In this document: piece after piece, positions 20,477-29,176 of the stretch | Position numbering within the stretch: position 1 is the first letter of the stretch | Layout: the number at the start of each line of letters is the position of its first letter | Origin: Nonomuraea terrae | GTDB lineage: Bacteria > Actinomycetota > Actinomycetes > Streptosporangiales > Streptosporangiaceae | Length of the DNA stretch: 42,824 bases | Direction: 5' to 3' | Assembly: GCF_004348995.1 (NCBI RefSeq) | Contig: NZ_SMKQ01000058.1 | Location: 1-42,824, forward strand | The notes under the pieces: model-generated | The model's database searches: none | Told to the model about the DNA's origin: nothing | What the model saw: only the letters and a program-made list of their open reading frames with translations | Program-made: the position numbers and the translations under genes

Positions 20477-21718
20477 TCAGCGGAGGGTGTGCTCCACCTT
20501 GCGCCAGTCGACGAACTTGAAGTTGGTGATCTCGCGGTCGCCGTCCGCCGGGGCGTCCGTGCCGTCGTGCACCACCAGCAGGCCCTTCGGGAACGCGCCG
20601 CCCAGCGAGGCGCTGGTGACCATCGCGCCGTCGCTGACCTCCGACCCGTCGGCGTGCGGGCCCGGGGCCATCCGGAACCGGCCGAGGTGGCGGTTGGTCC
20701 GGCGGTCGTAGACGGAGAACGTGTCGTCGCCCTGGCTGGAGGCCAGCAGGTAGCCGCCGTCGCCGTCCTCGTAGATGGTCAGGCCCTCGGCGTCGGCCGA
20801 CAGGTGCTCGCCGCCGAAGCCGCGGTCCTGGCCCGGCGTGCACTCCTCGGTCTGCGGGTCGTAGGTGTCCTGCCTGCCGTACTCCCTGACCTTGTCGATC
20901 AGGACGGGGCGGCCGGACAGGTCGGCGGGCATGCGCCAGATGCCGACGTCCTCCTGCGCGGCGTACAGCAGGCCGCGGGCGCGGTCCACGACCATGCCCT
21001 CGACCTGCGGCAGCTCGCCCGGCTCACCGCACGGCACCCACGTGGTGCCGTCGGGCAGCGGGAACGTGGCCGGCAGGTCCAGCGTGCGCAGCCGCCGGTA
21101 GGTGACCGTGCCGCCGGGCGCGGCGGCGAGCTGGAGGAGACCGACCGTGGTGCGGTGGCGACGGCTGACCAGCACCTGGGTGCCGCTGACCGCCAGGCCG
21201 TAGGCGGTCTCGGCCTCGTCCACCTCCTCCTGGGCGGAGTTGAAGACGAACGGCACCGCCGGGTCCGTCACGTCGGTCAGCGGCGCCTGGCCGGCGGCCG
21301 CCTTGGCGGGATCGATCGCGTACACGCGCAGGTGGTCACGCCCCCGGTCGGAGGCCACGGCCAGGTCCACCGTCGCGCCCGTGGACAGGCGGAAGCCGTG
21401 GACGAGGTCGACGTTGTTGAGCCGTCCCGGCTCGTGCCCGTCGCCCGGCGGCGGCTCGGCGGCCACGTGCTGGAGCAGCGCGCCGGTCAGGGAGTAGGCG
21501 TACAGGCCGCCTTCCTTGGCGGTGGCGATGACGACGCTCTTGCCGGGCTTGGCCGGGTGCACCCAGATCGCCGGGTCGTCGCCGTTGGCGTGGCCGCCCG
21601 CGTCGTCGTCGTAGAGGGGCGGGGTCTCGGCGGCGGCGGTGACGGCGTCGACGCCGTCACCGTGCCCGAGGGGCGCCATGAGGAGCAGCGCCGCGGTCAT
21701 GAGAGGACGGATAAGCAC
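20477..21718 (-). CDS. Secreted beta-propeller (BPP) phytase
   Basis: The protein (413 residues from the GTG, 407 from the alternative ATG at 21700) has a signal sequence (MTAALLLMAPLGHG, about residues 7-20) and a six-bladed propeller. BPP phytase signatures are ANGDDPAIWVHPAKPG, GRLNNVDLVHGFR, DEAETAYGLAV, PQVEGMVVD, SADAEGLTIYEDGDG and AMVTSASLGGAFPKGLL; the acidic residues in them bind the calcium ions that hold phytate. It hydrolyses myo-inositol hexakisphosphate outside the cell, releasing phosphate and lower inositol phosphates. The start is not certain because no strong ribosome site precedes either codon. It is divergent from a sugar/polyol importer and has a promoter with -35 TTGTAC and -10 TATAGA in the shared gap. 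Confidence 0.9.
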   Translation of the reverse strand: MLIRPLMTAALLLMAPLGHGDGVDAVTAAAETPPLYDDDAGGHANGDDPAIWVHPAKPGKSVVIATAKEGGLYAYSLTGALLQHVAAEPPPGDGHEPGRLNNVDLVHGFRLSTGATVDLAVASDRGRDHLRVYAIDPAKAAAGQAPLTDVTDPAVPFVFNSAQEEVDEAETAYGLAVSGTQVLVSRRHRTTVGLLQLAAAPGGTVTYRRLRTLDLPATFPLPDGTTWVPCGEPGELPQVEGMVVDRARGLLYAAQEDVGIWRMPADLSGRPVLIDKVREYGRQDTYDPQTEECTPGQDRGFGGEHLSADAEGLTIYEDGDGGYLLASSQGDDTFSVYDRRTNRHLGRFRMAPGPHADGSEVSDGAMVTSASLGGAFPKGLLVVHDGTDAPADGDREITNFKFVDWRKVEHTLR

Positions 21719-21776
21719 CCGCGTACGGTCGCCGCCCCCGGTGTACGGACGATGAACCCGACTGTTCGTCCTTATG

Positions 21777-21806
21777 TCTATACAAATAAATGATATTGAG
21801 GTACAA
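21777..21806 (-). promoter_or_regulatory. Promoter of the phytase gene
   Basis: On the minus strand, TTGTAC (21806-21801), an 18-base spacer, and TATAGA (21782-21777) form a sigma-70-type promoter. The same A/T-rich block lies upstream of the divergent ABC importer and must also hold its promoter, so both may answer to one regulator. No phosphate-type PHO box is obvious. Confidence 0.6.
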
Positions 21807-21839
21807 CCGGGGCGAGCCCGTTGGTCTTGGAGGTGTCCT

Positions 21840-22817
21840 ATGAGACGTACCCCGATCGTGCTGGCCCTGCTGGGCGCGCTCGCCCTCACCGGCTGCTCCT
21901 CCGGAGGGCAGAGCGCGCAGAGCGCCGCCCCGCCCGCCTCCTCCGCCCCCGCCGGGAGCGGCGCCACCTTCGCCGTCATCACCCACGGAGCCGCCGGCGA
22001 CTCCTTCTGGGACGTGGTCAAGAACGGCGCCGAGGCCGCGGGCAGTCAGTACGGCGTGACGGTCACCTACCAGGGCGACGGCGACCCGGCCAGGCAGTCG
22101 CAGCTCATCGACCAGGCCGTCTCCCAGCAGGTGGACGGCATCGTGGTCTCCATGGCCAACCCCGACGCGCTGCGCGAGGCCGTCGGCGAGGCCGTCGCGG
22201 CGAAGATCCCGGTGGTGACCATCAACTCGGGCGCCGACTCCTCCAAGGCGTTCGGCGCGCTCACCCACGTCGGCCAGTCCGAGGACGTCGCCGGGCGCGG
22301 CGCGGGCGAGCAGCTCAAGGCCGCCGGCGTCACCAAGCTGCTGTGCGTCGTCCACGAGGCCGGCAACATCGGCCTCGACCAGCGCTGCCGGGGCGCCGAG
22401 GAGACGCTGGGCGGCACGGTCGAACGGCTCCAGGTCGACGTGAGCAACCTGGCCGACGTCACCTCCAAGGTCACCGCGACGCTGCAGTCCGACCAGCAGG
22501 TCAACGGCGTGCTCGCGCTCAATCCGGCCATCGCGATCGCCGCCAGGGACGCCATCAGGGACTCCGGGTCGCAGGCCAAGCTGGCCACGTTCGACCTGTC
22601 GGCCGACGTGGTGACGGCGATCCAGGACGACGAGATCCTGTTCGCCGTCGACCAGCAGCAGTACCTCCAGGGCTACCTGCCGATCACGTTCCTCAACCTG
22701 TACAAGAACAACCTCAACACCGTCGGCGGCGGCCTGCCGGTCAACACCGGGCCCGGGTTCGTCACCAAGGACAACGCCGAGCAGGTGGCCAGGCTGGCGG
22801 AGGCGGGCACGCGATGA
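21840..22817 (+). CDS. Sugar or polyol ABC importer, substrate-binding lipoprotein
   Basis: The 325-residue lipoprotein has the lipobox LTGC ([11 protein letters not shown]) and belongs to the ribose/galactose-binding periplasmic family (Peripla_BP_4 type): [57 protein letters not shown] and [17 protein letters not shown]. The first half-domain is preceded by a Ser/Ala-rich linker. The ATG has a GGAGG 8-12 bases upstream. The gene is the first of an operon with ATGA and TTGA overlaps and starts next to the divergent phytase. Substrate is unknown; fructose-type (FrcB) and inositol-type proteins are both in this family. Confidence 0.9.
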   Translation: MRRTPIVLALLGALALTGCSSGGQSAQSAAPPASSAPAGSGATFAVITHGAAGDSFWDVVKNGAEAAGSQYGVTVTYQGDGDPARQSQLIDQAVSQQVDGIVVSMANPDALREAVGEAVAAKIPVVTINSGADSSKAFGALTHVGQSEDVAGRGAGEQLKAAGVTKLLCVVHEAGNIGLDQRCRGAEETLGGTVERLQVDVSNLADVTSKVTATLQSDQQVNGVLALNPAIAIAARDAIRDSGSQAKLATFDLSADVVTAIQDDEILFAVDQQQYLQGYLPITFLNLYKNNLNTVGGGLPVNTGPGFVTKDNAEQVARLAEAGTR

Positions 22818-23854
22818 CGACGGCCCCCGCGGAGGCCGACGAACGGGTGGCCCACGTCGGCCTCGCCCGCCGCCTGCTCATCAGGCCCGAGCTCGGCGCG
22901 GTGGTCGGGCTCGTGGCGGTGTTCACGTTCTTCGCCTCCCAGTCGCCGGTGTTCCGGTCACCGGCCGGCATCGCCAACTGGCTCGACCCGGCGGCCACGC
23001 TCGGCATCATGGCGGTCGCGGTCGCGCTGCTCATGATCGGCGGCGAGTTCGACCTGTCGGCGGGCGTGCTGACCGGCACCAGCGGGCTGATCCTCGTCAC
23101 GCTCGCCACCCGCTTCGGGTTCGACGTGTGGTCGGCGATGCTCGTCGGCCTGATCGTCGCGCTGGCCGTCGGATTCGCCAACGGAATGATCGTCACCAGG
23201 ACGAAACTGCCCAGCTTCATCGTGACGCTGGGCACGTTCCTCATGCTGCAGGGCGTGAACCTCGGCGTCACCAAGGCCATCACCGGCACCGTCCAGGTCA
23301 GCGGCCTGCGCCGGGCCGAGGGGTACGACGGCGCCGCGGCGATCTTCGCCGGGACGATCCACATCGGCGGCACCTCGTTCCGGGTGGCGATCCTGTGGTG
23401 GATCCTGGTGACCGCCGTGGCGACCTGGGTGCTGATGCGCACCCGCCCCGGCAACTGGATCTTCGCGGTGGGCGGCAACGAGCAGGCCGCCCGCGCGGTC
23501 GGCGTGCCGGCCGCCCGGACCAAGATCGCGCTGTTCATGACGACCGCGTTCGCCGCCTGGCTGGTCGGCTCGATCCTGGCGCTGCGCTACACGTCGGTGC
23601 AGGCCAACATCGGCATCGGGCAGGAGTTCATCTACATCATCGCCGCCGTGATCGGCGGCTGCCTGCTCACCGGCGGGTACGGCTCCGCCATAGGCGCCGC
23701 GTTCGGCGCGGTGATCTTCGGGATGGCCGACAAGGGCATCGTCTTCCTCGGCTGGGACGCCGACTGGTTCACGTTCTTCCTGGGCGCGATGCTGCTGCTG
23801 GCCACGCTGGCCAACCGCCTGGTCAGGCGGTACGCCGAGGAGGTGAAGCATTGA
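22814..23854 (+). CDS. Sugar or polyol ABC importer, permease (RbsC/FrcC type)
   Basis: The 346-residue membrane protein has about nine to ten transmembrane helices. Family marks are [49 protein letters not shown] and [16 protein letters not shown]. The start overlaps the stop of the binding-protein gene (ATGA) and its end overlaps the TTG of the ATPase gene. It forms a homodimeric channel with the single ATPase of the next gene. It looks complete. Confidence 0.93.
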   Translation: MTTAPAEADERVAHVGLARRLLIRPELGAVVGLVAVFTFFASQSPVFRSPAGIANWLDPAATLGIMAVAVALLMIGGEFDLSAGVLTGTSGLILVTLATRFGFDVWSAMLVGLIVALAVGFANGMIVTRTKLPSFIVTLGTFLMLQGVNLGVTKAITGTVQVSGLRRAEGYDGAAAIFAGTIHIGGTSFRVAILWWILVTAVATWVLMRTRPGNWIFAVGGNEQAARAVGVPAARTKIALFMTTAFAAWLVGSILALRYTSVQANIGIGQEFIYIIAAVIGGCLLTGGYGSAIGAAFGAVIFGMADKGIVFLGWDADWFTFFLGAMLLLATLANRLVRRYAEEVKH

Positions 23855-24606
23855 TCCTCGAGACCCGCGGCATCGGCAAGACGTTCGGCTCGGTGCTGGC
23901 GCTGCGCGACGTGTCGATGGGGGTGGCGGCCGGCCAGGTCACCTGCGTGCTCGGCGACAACGGCGCCGGCAAGTCCACGCTCATCAAGATCCTGTCGGGG
24001 GTGCACCAGCACGACGCGGGCACGTACCTCGTGGACGGCCGGGAGGTGCGCTTCTCCAGCCCCCGCGACGCGCTGGACCGCGGCATCGCCACCGTCTACC
24101 AGGACCTCGCGATGATCCCGCTCATGTCGGTCTGGCGGAACTTCTTCCTCGGCTCCGAGCCGCGCAAGGGCCTGGCCTTCGACGTGGCCAAGGCCCGCCG
24201 GGTGGCCCGCGAGGAGCTGCGCGCCATGGGCATCGACATCCGCGACGTGGACCAGCCGGTCGGCACGCTGTCCGGCGGCGAACGCCAGTCGGTGGCCATC
24301 GCCCGCGCCGTCCACTTCGGCGCCCGCGTCCTCATCCTCGACGAGCCCACCTCGGCGCTCGGCGTCAAGCAGGCCGGGGTCGTGCTGCGCTACATCGCCC
24401 GCGCCCGCGACCGAGGGCTCGGCGTGGTCTTCATCACCCACAACCCGCACCACGCCTACCCGGTCGGCGACCGGTTCCTGCTGCTCAAACGCGGCACCAC
24501 CCTCGGCCAGTACGCCAAACAGGACATCACCCCGCAGGAGCTGACCGCCCTCATGGCCGGCGGGGCGGAGCTGGAGGAGCTGGCGCACGAGCTGAGACGC
24601 GAGTGA
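23851..24606 (+). CDS. Sugar or polyol ABC importer, ATPase (FrcA type)
   Basis: The 251-residue single-domain ATPase has Walker [11 protein letters not shown]-loop [13 protein letters not shown], signature [18 protein letters not shown], Walker [14 protein letters not shown] and switch His [17 protein letters not shown] single-domain form, rather than the double RbsA type, is known from fructose and inositol importers. The start is TTG overlapping the permease stop; it has no other in-frame start near, and AGGAGG-type sequence (GAGGAGGTG) lies 8-13 bases upstream. It closes the three-gene operon. A 6-bp hairpin (24621-24639) follows 14 bases after the stop. Confidence 0.92.
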   Translation: MILETRGIGKTFGSVLALRDVSMGVAAGQVTCVLGDNGAGKSTLIKILSGVHQHDAGTYLVDGREVRFSSPRDALDRGIATVYQDLAMIPLMSVWRNFFLGSEPRKGLAFDVAKARRVAREELRAMGIDIRDVDQPVGTLSGGERQSVAIARAVHFGARVLILDEPTSALGVKQAGVVLRYIARARDRGLGVVFITHNPHHAYPVGDRFLLLKRGTTLGQYAKQDITPQELTALMAGGAELEELAHELRRE

Positions 24607-25232
24607 GTTTGGTGGAGTTTTGACCGATTCTGGCGGTCACTGGGAGGTAAGGTCAGGGAACGAACACCTCGGCACGCCGAACCAGGAAGAGCCGGGGGAT
24701 CACCATGGCCACGACGATCAGCGACCGGGTCGTGCTGGGACGGGCGGCGGGGCGGCCCGCCGACGGCGAACGTCCCTTATCTCACGCGCCGCGCCGTAGC
24801 ACGACGCGCCCGCTCCGCACCCGGCCCCACCGCATCGGCGTACGCGGCCGCCCACCGGGCCGGCCGCACGAACGGCCACTCGCTTCACCATCTGGCGGAC
24901 GCCGCCTCCGGAGGCAGACACGCGTACTCGCGTGCGCCCGCCCCGGACTGCTTCATCCCGAACGGGTGGCATCGCGCCGCCCCGTGCGTGCACACACATT
25001 CCTTCCGGCCGGCGACACCGGCCGGCTCCCATCGACCGACCACAACCCCGGCGTGGAGATGTGGCTCGATGTGCGGCCATCGCCGTTATTACACCGTGGC
25101 GTCCCGCGCCCGTCCGCCCGGAGCTGACTCCCGGAGCGACGGGGCGCGGGTGAGAGCTCCGGGCCGGTCTCCCTGGCGGGTGCGGCACGCCAGGGCGGCC
25201 GGCCCGGGCACGATTCCAGGACACGGGCCGGC
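24607..25232. other. 626-bp region without a recognisable gene
   Basis: An ATG at 24705 has a good ribosome site (GGGGGA, 24695-24700) and reads MATTISDRVVLGRAAGRPAD for about 25 natural-looking residues before turning into an Arg/Pro-rich run of out-of-frame character (to 25127). Another frame further on reads HSLHHLADAASGGRHAYSRA and RYYTVASRARPP. I match none of these to a family. This may be the decayed start of a gene or simply a long leader of the HyuA operon. No RNA gene is evident. Confidence 0.4.
24621..24639 (+). terminator. Weak hairpin after the ABC importer operon
   Basis: TGACCG-ATTCTGG-CGGTCA is a 6-bp stem with a 7-base loop, 14 bases past the last stop of the ABC importer. 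No U-tract follows. It could be a terminator or an operator for the next promoter. Confidence 0.35.
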
Positions 25233-26156
25233 GTGATACTCGGCGTCGTCCTCGGCAGGCCGGGCCCCGTGCTGGTCGCCGTCATGGACGGCGTCCCCGC
25301 CTGGCCCGTCGCCAGGGCCGCCGCCCGTACGGCCGAGCGCGCCTGCGTGGCGCTCGACCTGAGCCGCTCCCGTACGGCCCCCGTCGCGGCGATCCGCGTG
25401 GGCGGGGCGTGCCCCGAGGCGCTGCGCCCGGTCGTGAGCCGCGGCGTGGCCACCATCGTGCGCGGCGGCCACGGCGTGACGGGCCGGCCGCTCGCGCCCC
25501 TGGACACCGAGGCGGTACGGCGCTTCGCCGCCACCTGCGGCCTGGCCGACTTCGCCGTGACCGCCACCGGCTCCACCATGCTGGCCGACCACGAGCTGGA
25601 GGTCGCCGCCGCGATCACGGCCGAGGTGCCGGACGCCCGCATCACCCTGTCGTACGAGTTCGGCCATCCGGGACTGCGCGAGCGCGAGGCCGACGCCATC
25701 CGCAACGCGGGGCTCGGCTCCGAAGCCGGGCGCATCGCCGACGAGGTGGCGAGAGAGCTGCCCGGCGTACCGGCGTACTTCGCCCGGTCGGGCCGCGGCC
25801 TCGTGTCGGCGCACTACTTCCGCCGCTACCCGCTGGCCTGCTACCGGGGCGCCGCCGCGAGCCTGGAACGCGGCCGGGCCGCCCTCGGCGTGCCGGTCCC
25901 CGACGACGAGGCGGCGGCGTACGGCGCGACGCTCGGACGGCCGGAGGCGCAGGTCGAGCGGATCGTGCAGGCGCGGGGACAGGCGGAGCTGGACCGGGAG
26001 CTGCAGCGCGCCCGCGACGAGGCGCTCACCCGCGTGGTCAGCGCGGGGGCCGCGCCGGGCTCGGCCAGGATCGCGGAGACGACGGTGAACCCGATGTCGT
26101 ACCTGCCCGACGGGCTGTACCGGGTGCGGGTCATAGGGGAGGGGGCCACGCCGTGA
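25233..26156 (+). CDS. Reduced hydantoinase/oxoprolinase (HyuA)-like protein lacking the central ATPase region
   Basis: The 307-residue protein looks like a HyuA-family protein with its middle removed. The N-terminus (ILGVVLGRPGPVLVAVMDG) aligns with the DxGGTxTDxVLxDG phosphate loop of the family, but the Asp and GGT are gone. Residues 88-200 follow the family: LAPLDTEAVRRFAATCGLAD, ITLSYEFGHPGLREREADAI, VPAYFARSGRGLVSAHYFRR. The sequence then skips the second actin-like domain and resumes at about 222 with the C-terminal tail: VERIVQARGQAELDRELQRA, TRVVSAGAAPGSARIAE and NPMSYLPDGLYRVRVIG. Full-length relatives are about 510 residues or more. Catalysis is unlikely. The start is GTG; the end overlaps the DUF917 gene (GTGA). 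Confidence 0.72.
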   Translation: MILGVVLGRPGPVLVAVMDGVPAWPVARAAARTAERACVALDLSRSRTAPVAAIRVGGACPEALRPVVSRGVATIVRGGHGVTGRPLAPLDTEAVRRFAATCGLADFAVTATGSTMLADHELEVAAAITAEVPDARITLSYEFGHPGLREREADAIRNAGLGSEAGRIADEVARELPGVPAYFARSGRGLVSAHYFRRYPLACYRGAAASLERGRAALGVPVPDDEAAAYGATLGRPEAQVERIVQARGQAELDRELQRARDEALTRVVSAGAAPGSARIAETTVNPMSYLPDGLYRVRVIGEGATP

Positions 26157-27187
26157 GCCGGTTGATCGACCTCGACGAGCTGGGCCGGTTCTCGGCGGGC
26201 GCGCGGGTGTTCGCGACGGGGGCCGGCGACTCCCCGTACCACCTGGCGCTCGACTGGGCCAGGTCGGTGGCGGGGAAGGGCGTCGAGCTGGTGACGGCGG
26301 GGGAGCTGAAGCCGGAGACCCTGTGCGTCGCGGTCAGCCTGGCGGGCTCCACGACCGCGCTGGGCGAGCACCTGCCCCGCGGCGACGAACCCGAGCGGGC
26401 CGTACGCGCCCTGGAGCGCCGGCTGGGGGAGCGGGCCGGGGCCGTGGTGGCGCTGAACCTGGCGGCCGAGAACGCGCTCGTCCCCCTGATCGCCGCCGCC
26501 ATGCTGCGGCTGCCGCTGGTGGACGGCGACGGCTCCGGACGGGTGTTCCCGCTGGTGGAGCAGACCACGTACGCGCTGGGCGGGATGAGTCCGGCCCCGC
26601 TGGCGCTGGCGGGCGGCTCGGGCGAGCTGATCCTGCTGGAGACGGAGGCCGGGCGGGTGGAGGAGCTGCTGCGTCCCGTCGTGCTGGCGGTCGGAGGGTG
26701 GGCGGTCGTGGCGTGCTATCCGATGGCGGCGGCCGACCTGGCGCGGGTGCTCGTCCCCGGGACGGTCAGCCTGCTGATCCGCGCCGGGACGCCGGGTGCG
26801 CCGCGGTCGGCGGCGGCGCCGTTCGGGGTGCGGCGGCTGTGCCGCGGGCTGATCCTGTCCGTGGAGGGCAGCACGGGGCACGACGCCGAGGTGTCGCTGC
26901 CGTCGCAGCCGTCCAGCATCGTGCTGCGCGAACCGGACGGGATGCGCCGCCTGGTACGGCTGGAGGCGCACAACGAGATCGTGCTCGCCCTGGCCGACGG
27001 GGCCGTGGTGGCGACCGTACCGGACCAGATCTGCATGATCTGCACGGGCGACGGCATGGTCGTCGACGTCGACGAGGCCCGGCCCGGCCTGGAGGTGGAC
27101 ATCATGGTCGTCAAGGCGGCCCCGGTGTGGCACACCGAGCGCGGGCTGGCGCTGGGCGGGCCGCGCGCGTTCGGGATCGCGCTGTGA
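26153..27187 (+). CDS. DUF917-family protein (S-methylthiohydantoin desulfurase-like)
   Basis: The 344-residue protein carries the layout of DUF917: an N-terminal Gly motif (FATGAGDSPYHLALDWARSV), LVPLIAAAMLRLPLVDGDGS with RVFPL after it, then NEIVLALADGAVVATVPDQI and the end PVWHTERGLALGGPRAFGIA. The usual GTGGGGxP loop is reduced to ATGAGDSP, so binding of its ligand may differ. Members pair with HyuA-like proteins in thiohydantoin or related heterocycle catabolism. It starts with GTG and overlaps both neighbours (GTGA in, GTGA out), so the three proteins are made together. I call the family with good confidence, the activity with little. Confidence 0.8.
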   Translation: MSRLIDLDELGRFSAGARVFATGAGDSPYHLALDWARSVAGKGVELVTAGELKPETLCVAVSLAGSTTALGEHLPRGDEPERAVRALERRLGERAGAVVALNLAAENALVPLIAAAMLRLPLVDGDGSGRVFPLVEQTTYALGGMSPAPLALAGGSGELILLETEAGRVEELLRPVVLAVGGWAVVACYPMAAADLARVLVPGTVSLLIRAGTPGAPRSAAAPFGVRRLCRGLILSVEGSTGHDAEVSLPSQPSSIVLREPDGMRRLVRLEAHNEIVLALADGAVVATVPDQICMICTGDGMVVDVDEARPGLEVDIMVVKAAPVWHTERGLALGGPRAFGIAL

Positions 27188-28716
27188 CCGGGGTACGGGC
27201 GCCGGGCTGGGAGGCGCCGGTCACGGTGACCGAGCTGGTCAACGCCGGCACTCTCGCGGGGGCCCGCATGTACGGCGCGGGCGAGAACCCGGTCCGCGGC
27301 GTCCGCATCGTGGACGAGCTGTCGGTCCTCGGGACGGTCGCCCCGCACACCGCGGTGGTGCTCATCGGCACGGCCGCCAGCGGCGGCTGGGCGGTGGAGA
27401 TGGCCATGCGCCGGGCCTGGGAACAGGCGGCGGCCTGCGTGATCGCGCCCTCCGCAGGGCTGAGCGAGAGCTCCGGAGAGGTGCTGGCGGAGCGGCTCGG
27501 CATCACGCTGATCTTCGTGGACGAGGATCCGCTGCTCGTCGCCGTACGGGTCGCCTCGGCGGCCTCCCGCCCGGACGCGGCCCGCATGCAGCTCGTCGCC
27601 CGCTGCGCCACGAGGCTCGCCGAGGCCGGGACGTCGGCCCGCCGGGTCCTCGGCGTGCTGAACGCCGAGCTTCCCGGCACGTCGGTGGCCTTCCTGGACC
27701 GCCACGGCCTGCTCCTGGCGGGCCGCCGCGACGCCGCCGCGGGCGGCCGGCCTGAGGGCGAGGAGGCCATCGGCGGGTGGTCGGCGCAGGCGGAGGTGCC
27801 CGACCAGGAGGGCGGTGTGCTCGGCACGCTGGTGGCCGGCGGCTCGTCCCGGTCGCCGGGGTGGCCGTCGGTGGTGCGTACCGTGCTGAGCCTGGCGGTG
27901 GCGCCGCTGACCGCGTGGGCCGCGCGCGAACGGCTGCGGGCCTGCCGGGACTTCGCCCGGCAGGCGTCACTCGCCGAACGCCTGCTCGCCGAGGCCGCCA
28001 CCACGGAAGCCGATCTCGCGTCGGCCGACGGGACGGCCTCCGCGTCCGCGACGGCCGTCCCTGAGGAGGAGGCCGGGGCCGTCAGGATGGCGGCGGTCGC
28101 GCTGGGCTGGCCGGTGCGCGGGCCGCTCACCGGCTACCAGGTGCGCCCGGCGTCCGGGGCAGGGGACGCGGCTCTGGCGCAGACGCTCATCACCGCCGCA
28201 CTCGGCCAGGTCCCGGTGACCGTCCGGGGCGAGGGGTGGGCGGGCTGGTCGGCGCTCGACCCCGCCGAGCTGACCGTACGCCTCGAACGCTGCCTCCCGA
28301 CGATGCCGTGGCCGTGCTCCGCCGGCGTCGGCGCGCAGGTGCCGGGGCTGGAGGCGGCCGGTGAGTCGCTGACCGGCGCGGAGGCGGCGGCGGCCATGGC
28401 CGGCCCGGGCACGGTGGCCAGAGCGGACGAGATGGGGCCCGCCGAGCTGCTCGGCGCGCTGCCCTCGCGGGCGCTGCGAGCGCCCGCCACCGTCATCCTG
28501 CGCCCGCTGCTCACGATCGACAGGGACGGCACGCTGCTGGAGACGCTGGCCGCCGTCCTGGACGAGGGCGGCGCGCTGAAGGCGGCCGAACGGCTGGGCG
28601 TCCACCGCAACACGGTCACCACCCGCCTGGACCGCATCAAGGCCGCCGGCTTCGACCTCGACGACCCCGCCACGCGCCTCGCCCTCCAGCTCGCCTGCCA
28701 CGTCATGCTCAGATGA
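27184..28716 (+). CDS. PucR-family transcriptional regulator
   Basis: The 510-residue protein starts with GTG overlapping the DUF917 stop. Its N-terminal domain (about 12-125) is the PucR ligand domain of purine-catabolism regulators: VTVTELVNAGTLAGARMYGA, AVVLIGTAASGGWAVEMAMR and LGITLIFVDEDPLLVAVRVA. A long middle section is diverged. The C-terminal PucR helix-turn-helix (about 455-508) is EGGALKAAERLGVHRNTVTT followed by RLDRIKAAGFDLDDPATRLA. In its close context (HyuA-like and DUF917) it probably responds to a hydantoin, purine or similar ring compound and controls its own operon. No transporter or clear target promoter is present. Confidence 0.88.
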   Translation: MTGVRAPGWEAPVTVTELVNAGTLAGARMYGAGENPVRGVRIVDELSVLGTVAPHTAVVLIGTAASGGWAVEMAMRRAWEQAAACVIAPSAGLSESSGEVLAERLGITLIFVDEDPLLVAVRVASAASRPDAARMQLVARCATRLAEAGTSARRVLGVLNAELPGTSVAFLDRHGLLLAGRRDAAAGGRPEGEEAIGGWSAQAEVPDQEGGVLGTLVAGGSSRSPGWPSVVRTVLSLAVAPLTAWAARERLRACRDFARQASLAERLLAEAATTEADLASADGTASASATAVPEEEAGAVRMAAVALGWPVRGPLTGYQVRPASGAGDAALAQTLITAALGQVPVTVRGEGWAGWSALDPAELTVRLERCLPTMPWPCSAGVGAQVPGLEAAGESLTGAEAAAAMAGPGTVARADEMGPAELLGALPSRALRAPATVILRPLLTIDRDGTLLETLAAVLDEGGALKAAERLGVHRNTVTTRLDRIKAAGFDLDDPATRLALQLACHVMLR

Positions 28717-28764
28717 GCGTTCCTCGAAGGGCGGCGGCCCAGCGTGCTCGGATGAGCGTCCTCG
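28706..28764. repeat. Imperfect 20-bp direct repeat across the pucR stop codon
   Basis: TGCTCAGATGAGCGTTCCTC (28706-28725) recurs as TGCTCGGATGAGCGTCCTC (28745-28763), with one mismatch and one base missing. Both copies contain the TGA of the regulator. It is a duplication of the gene end. Confidence 0.75.
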
Positions 28765-28772
28765 GCGGCGGT

Positions 28773-29105
28773 TCAGTGTCCGCTGGGGGTGGCGGCGTCC
28801 GGGGGCAGCATCGCGGCGACCTCGCGGCGCAGCAGCGGGTCGGCGTGGAACGCCTCCGTGAGCGCCCGCCGCAACGCCGCCCGGCTGGGCTCGTCGTCGG
28901 GCTTGGCGCCGGCCACCCGCCCGATCACCTCCAGGGAGCGCCGGTCGCCCCGGCCGAAGACCCGCTGCAGGATGCGCCCGCCGCGGGCCGCAGGCGTGCC
29001 GGCGGCCAGCTCCCGGGTCTTCGCCAGCACCGTCTCACCGTAGGCGTCGATGGCCGCCGTGACGTAGGGCATGACGTGAGGCATGACGTGGTTCGCCGTT
29101 TCCAT
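28773..29105 (-). CDS. Small conserved-looking hypothetical protein
   Basis: The 110-residue protein is predicted to be alpha-helical and soluble. It reads METANHVMPHVMPYVTAAID, GGRILQRVFGRGDRRSLEVI, then SRAALRRALTEAFHADPLLR and ends AAMLPPDAATPSGH. This helical, Leu/Ala/Arg-rich layout resembles small actinobacterial proteins that precede effector genes, but I recognise no specific family. The ATG follows GGGAGGGTGCC, an excellent ribosome site, so it is probably expressed. It is single, convergent with the PucR gene (56 bp apart) and divergent from yigZ. Confidence 0.7.
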   Translation of the reverse strand: METANHVMPHVMPYVTAAIDAYGETVLAKTRELAAGTPAARGGRILQRVFGRGDRRSLEVIGRVAGAKPDDEPSRAALRRALTEAFHADPLLRREVAAMLPPDAATPSGH

Positions 29106-29176
29106 GGCACCCTCCCGTAGGGGATGACGCGATCGTAGCTCTCCGGGGTGCCGCGGCAAGGCATACCCTGTCGAAT

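Noticed and set aside
24705..25127. A 140-codon frame with a good ribosome site
   Set aside because: Only the first 25 or so residues look natural; the rest is Arg/Pro-rich. I describe it as part of the unassigned region rather than as a gene.
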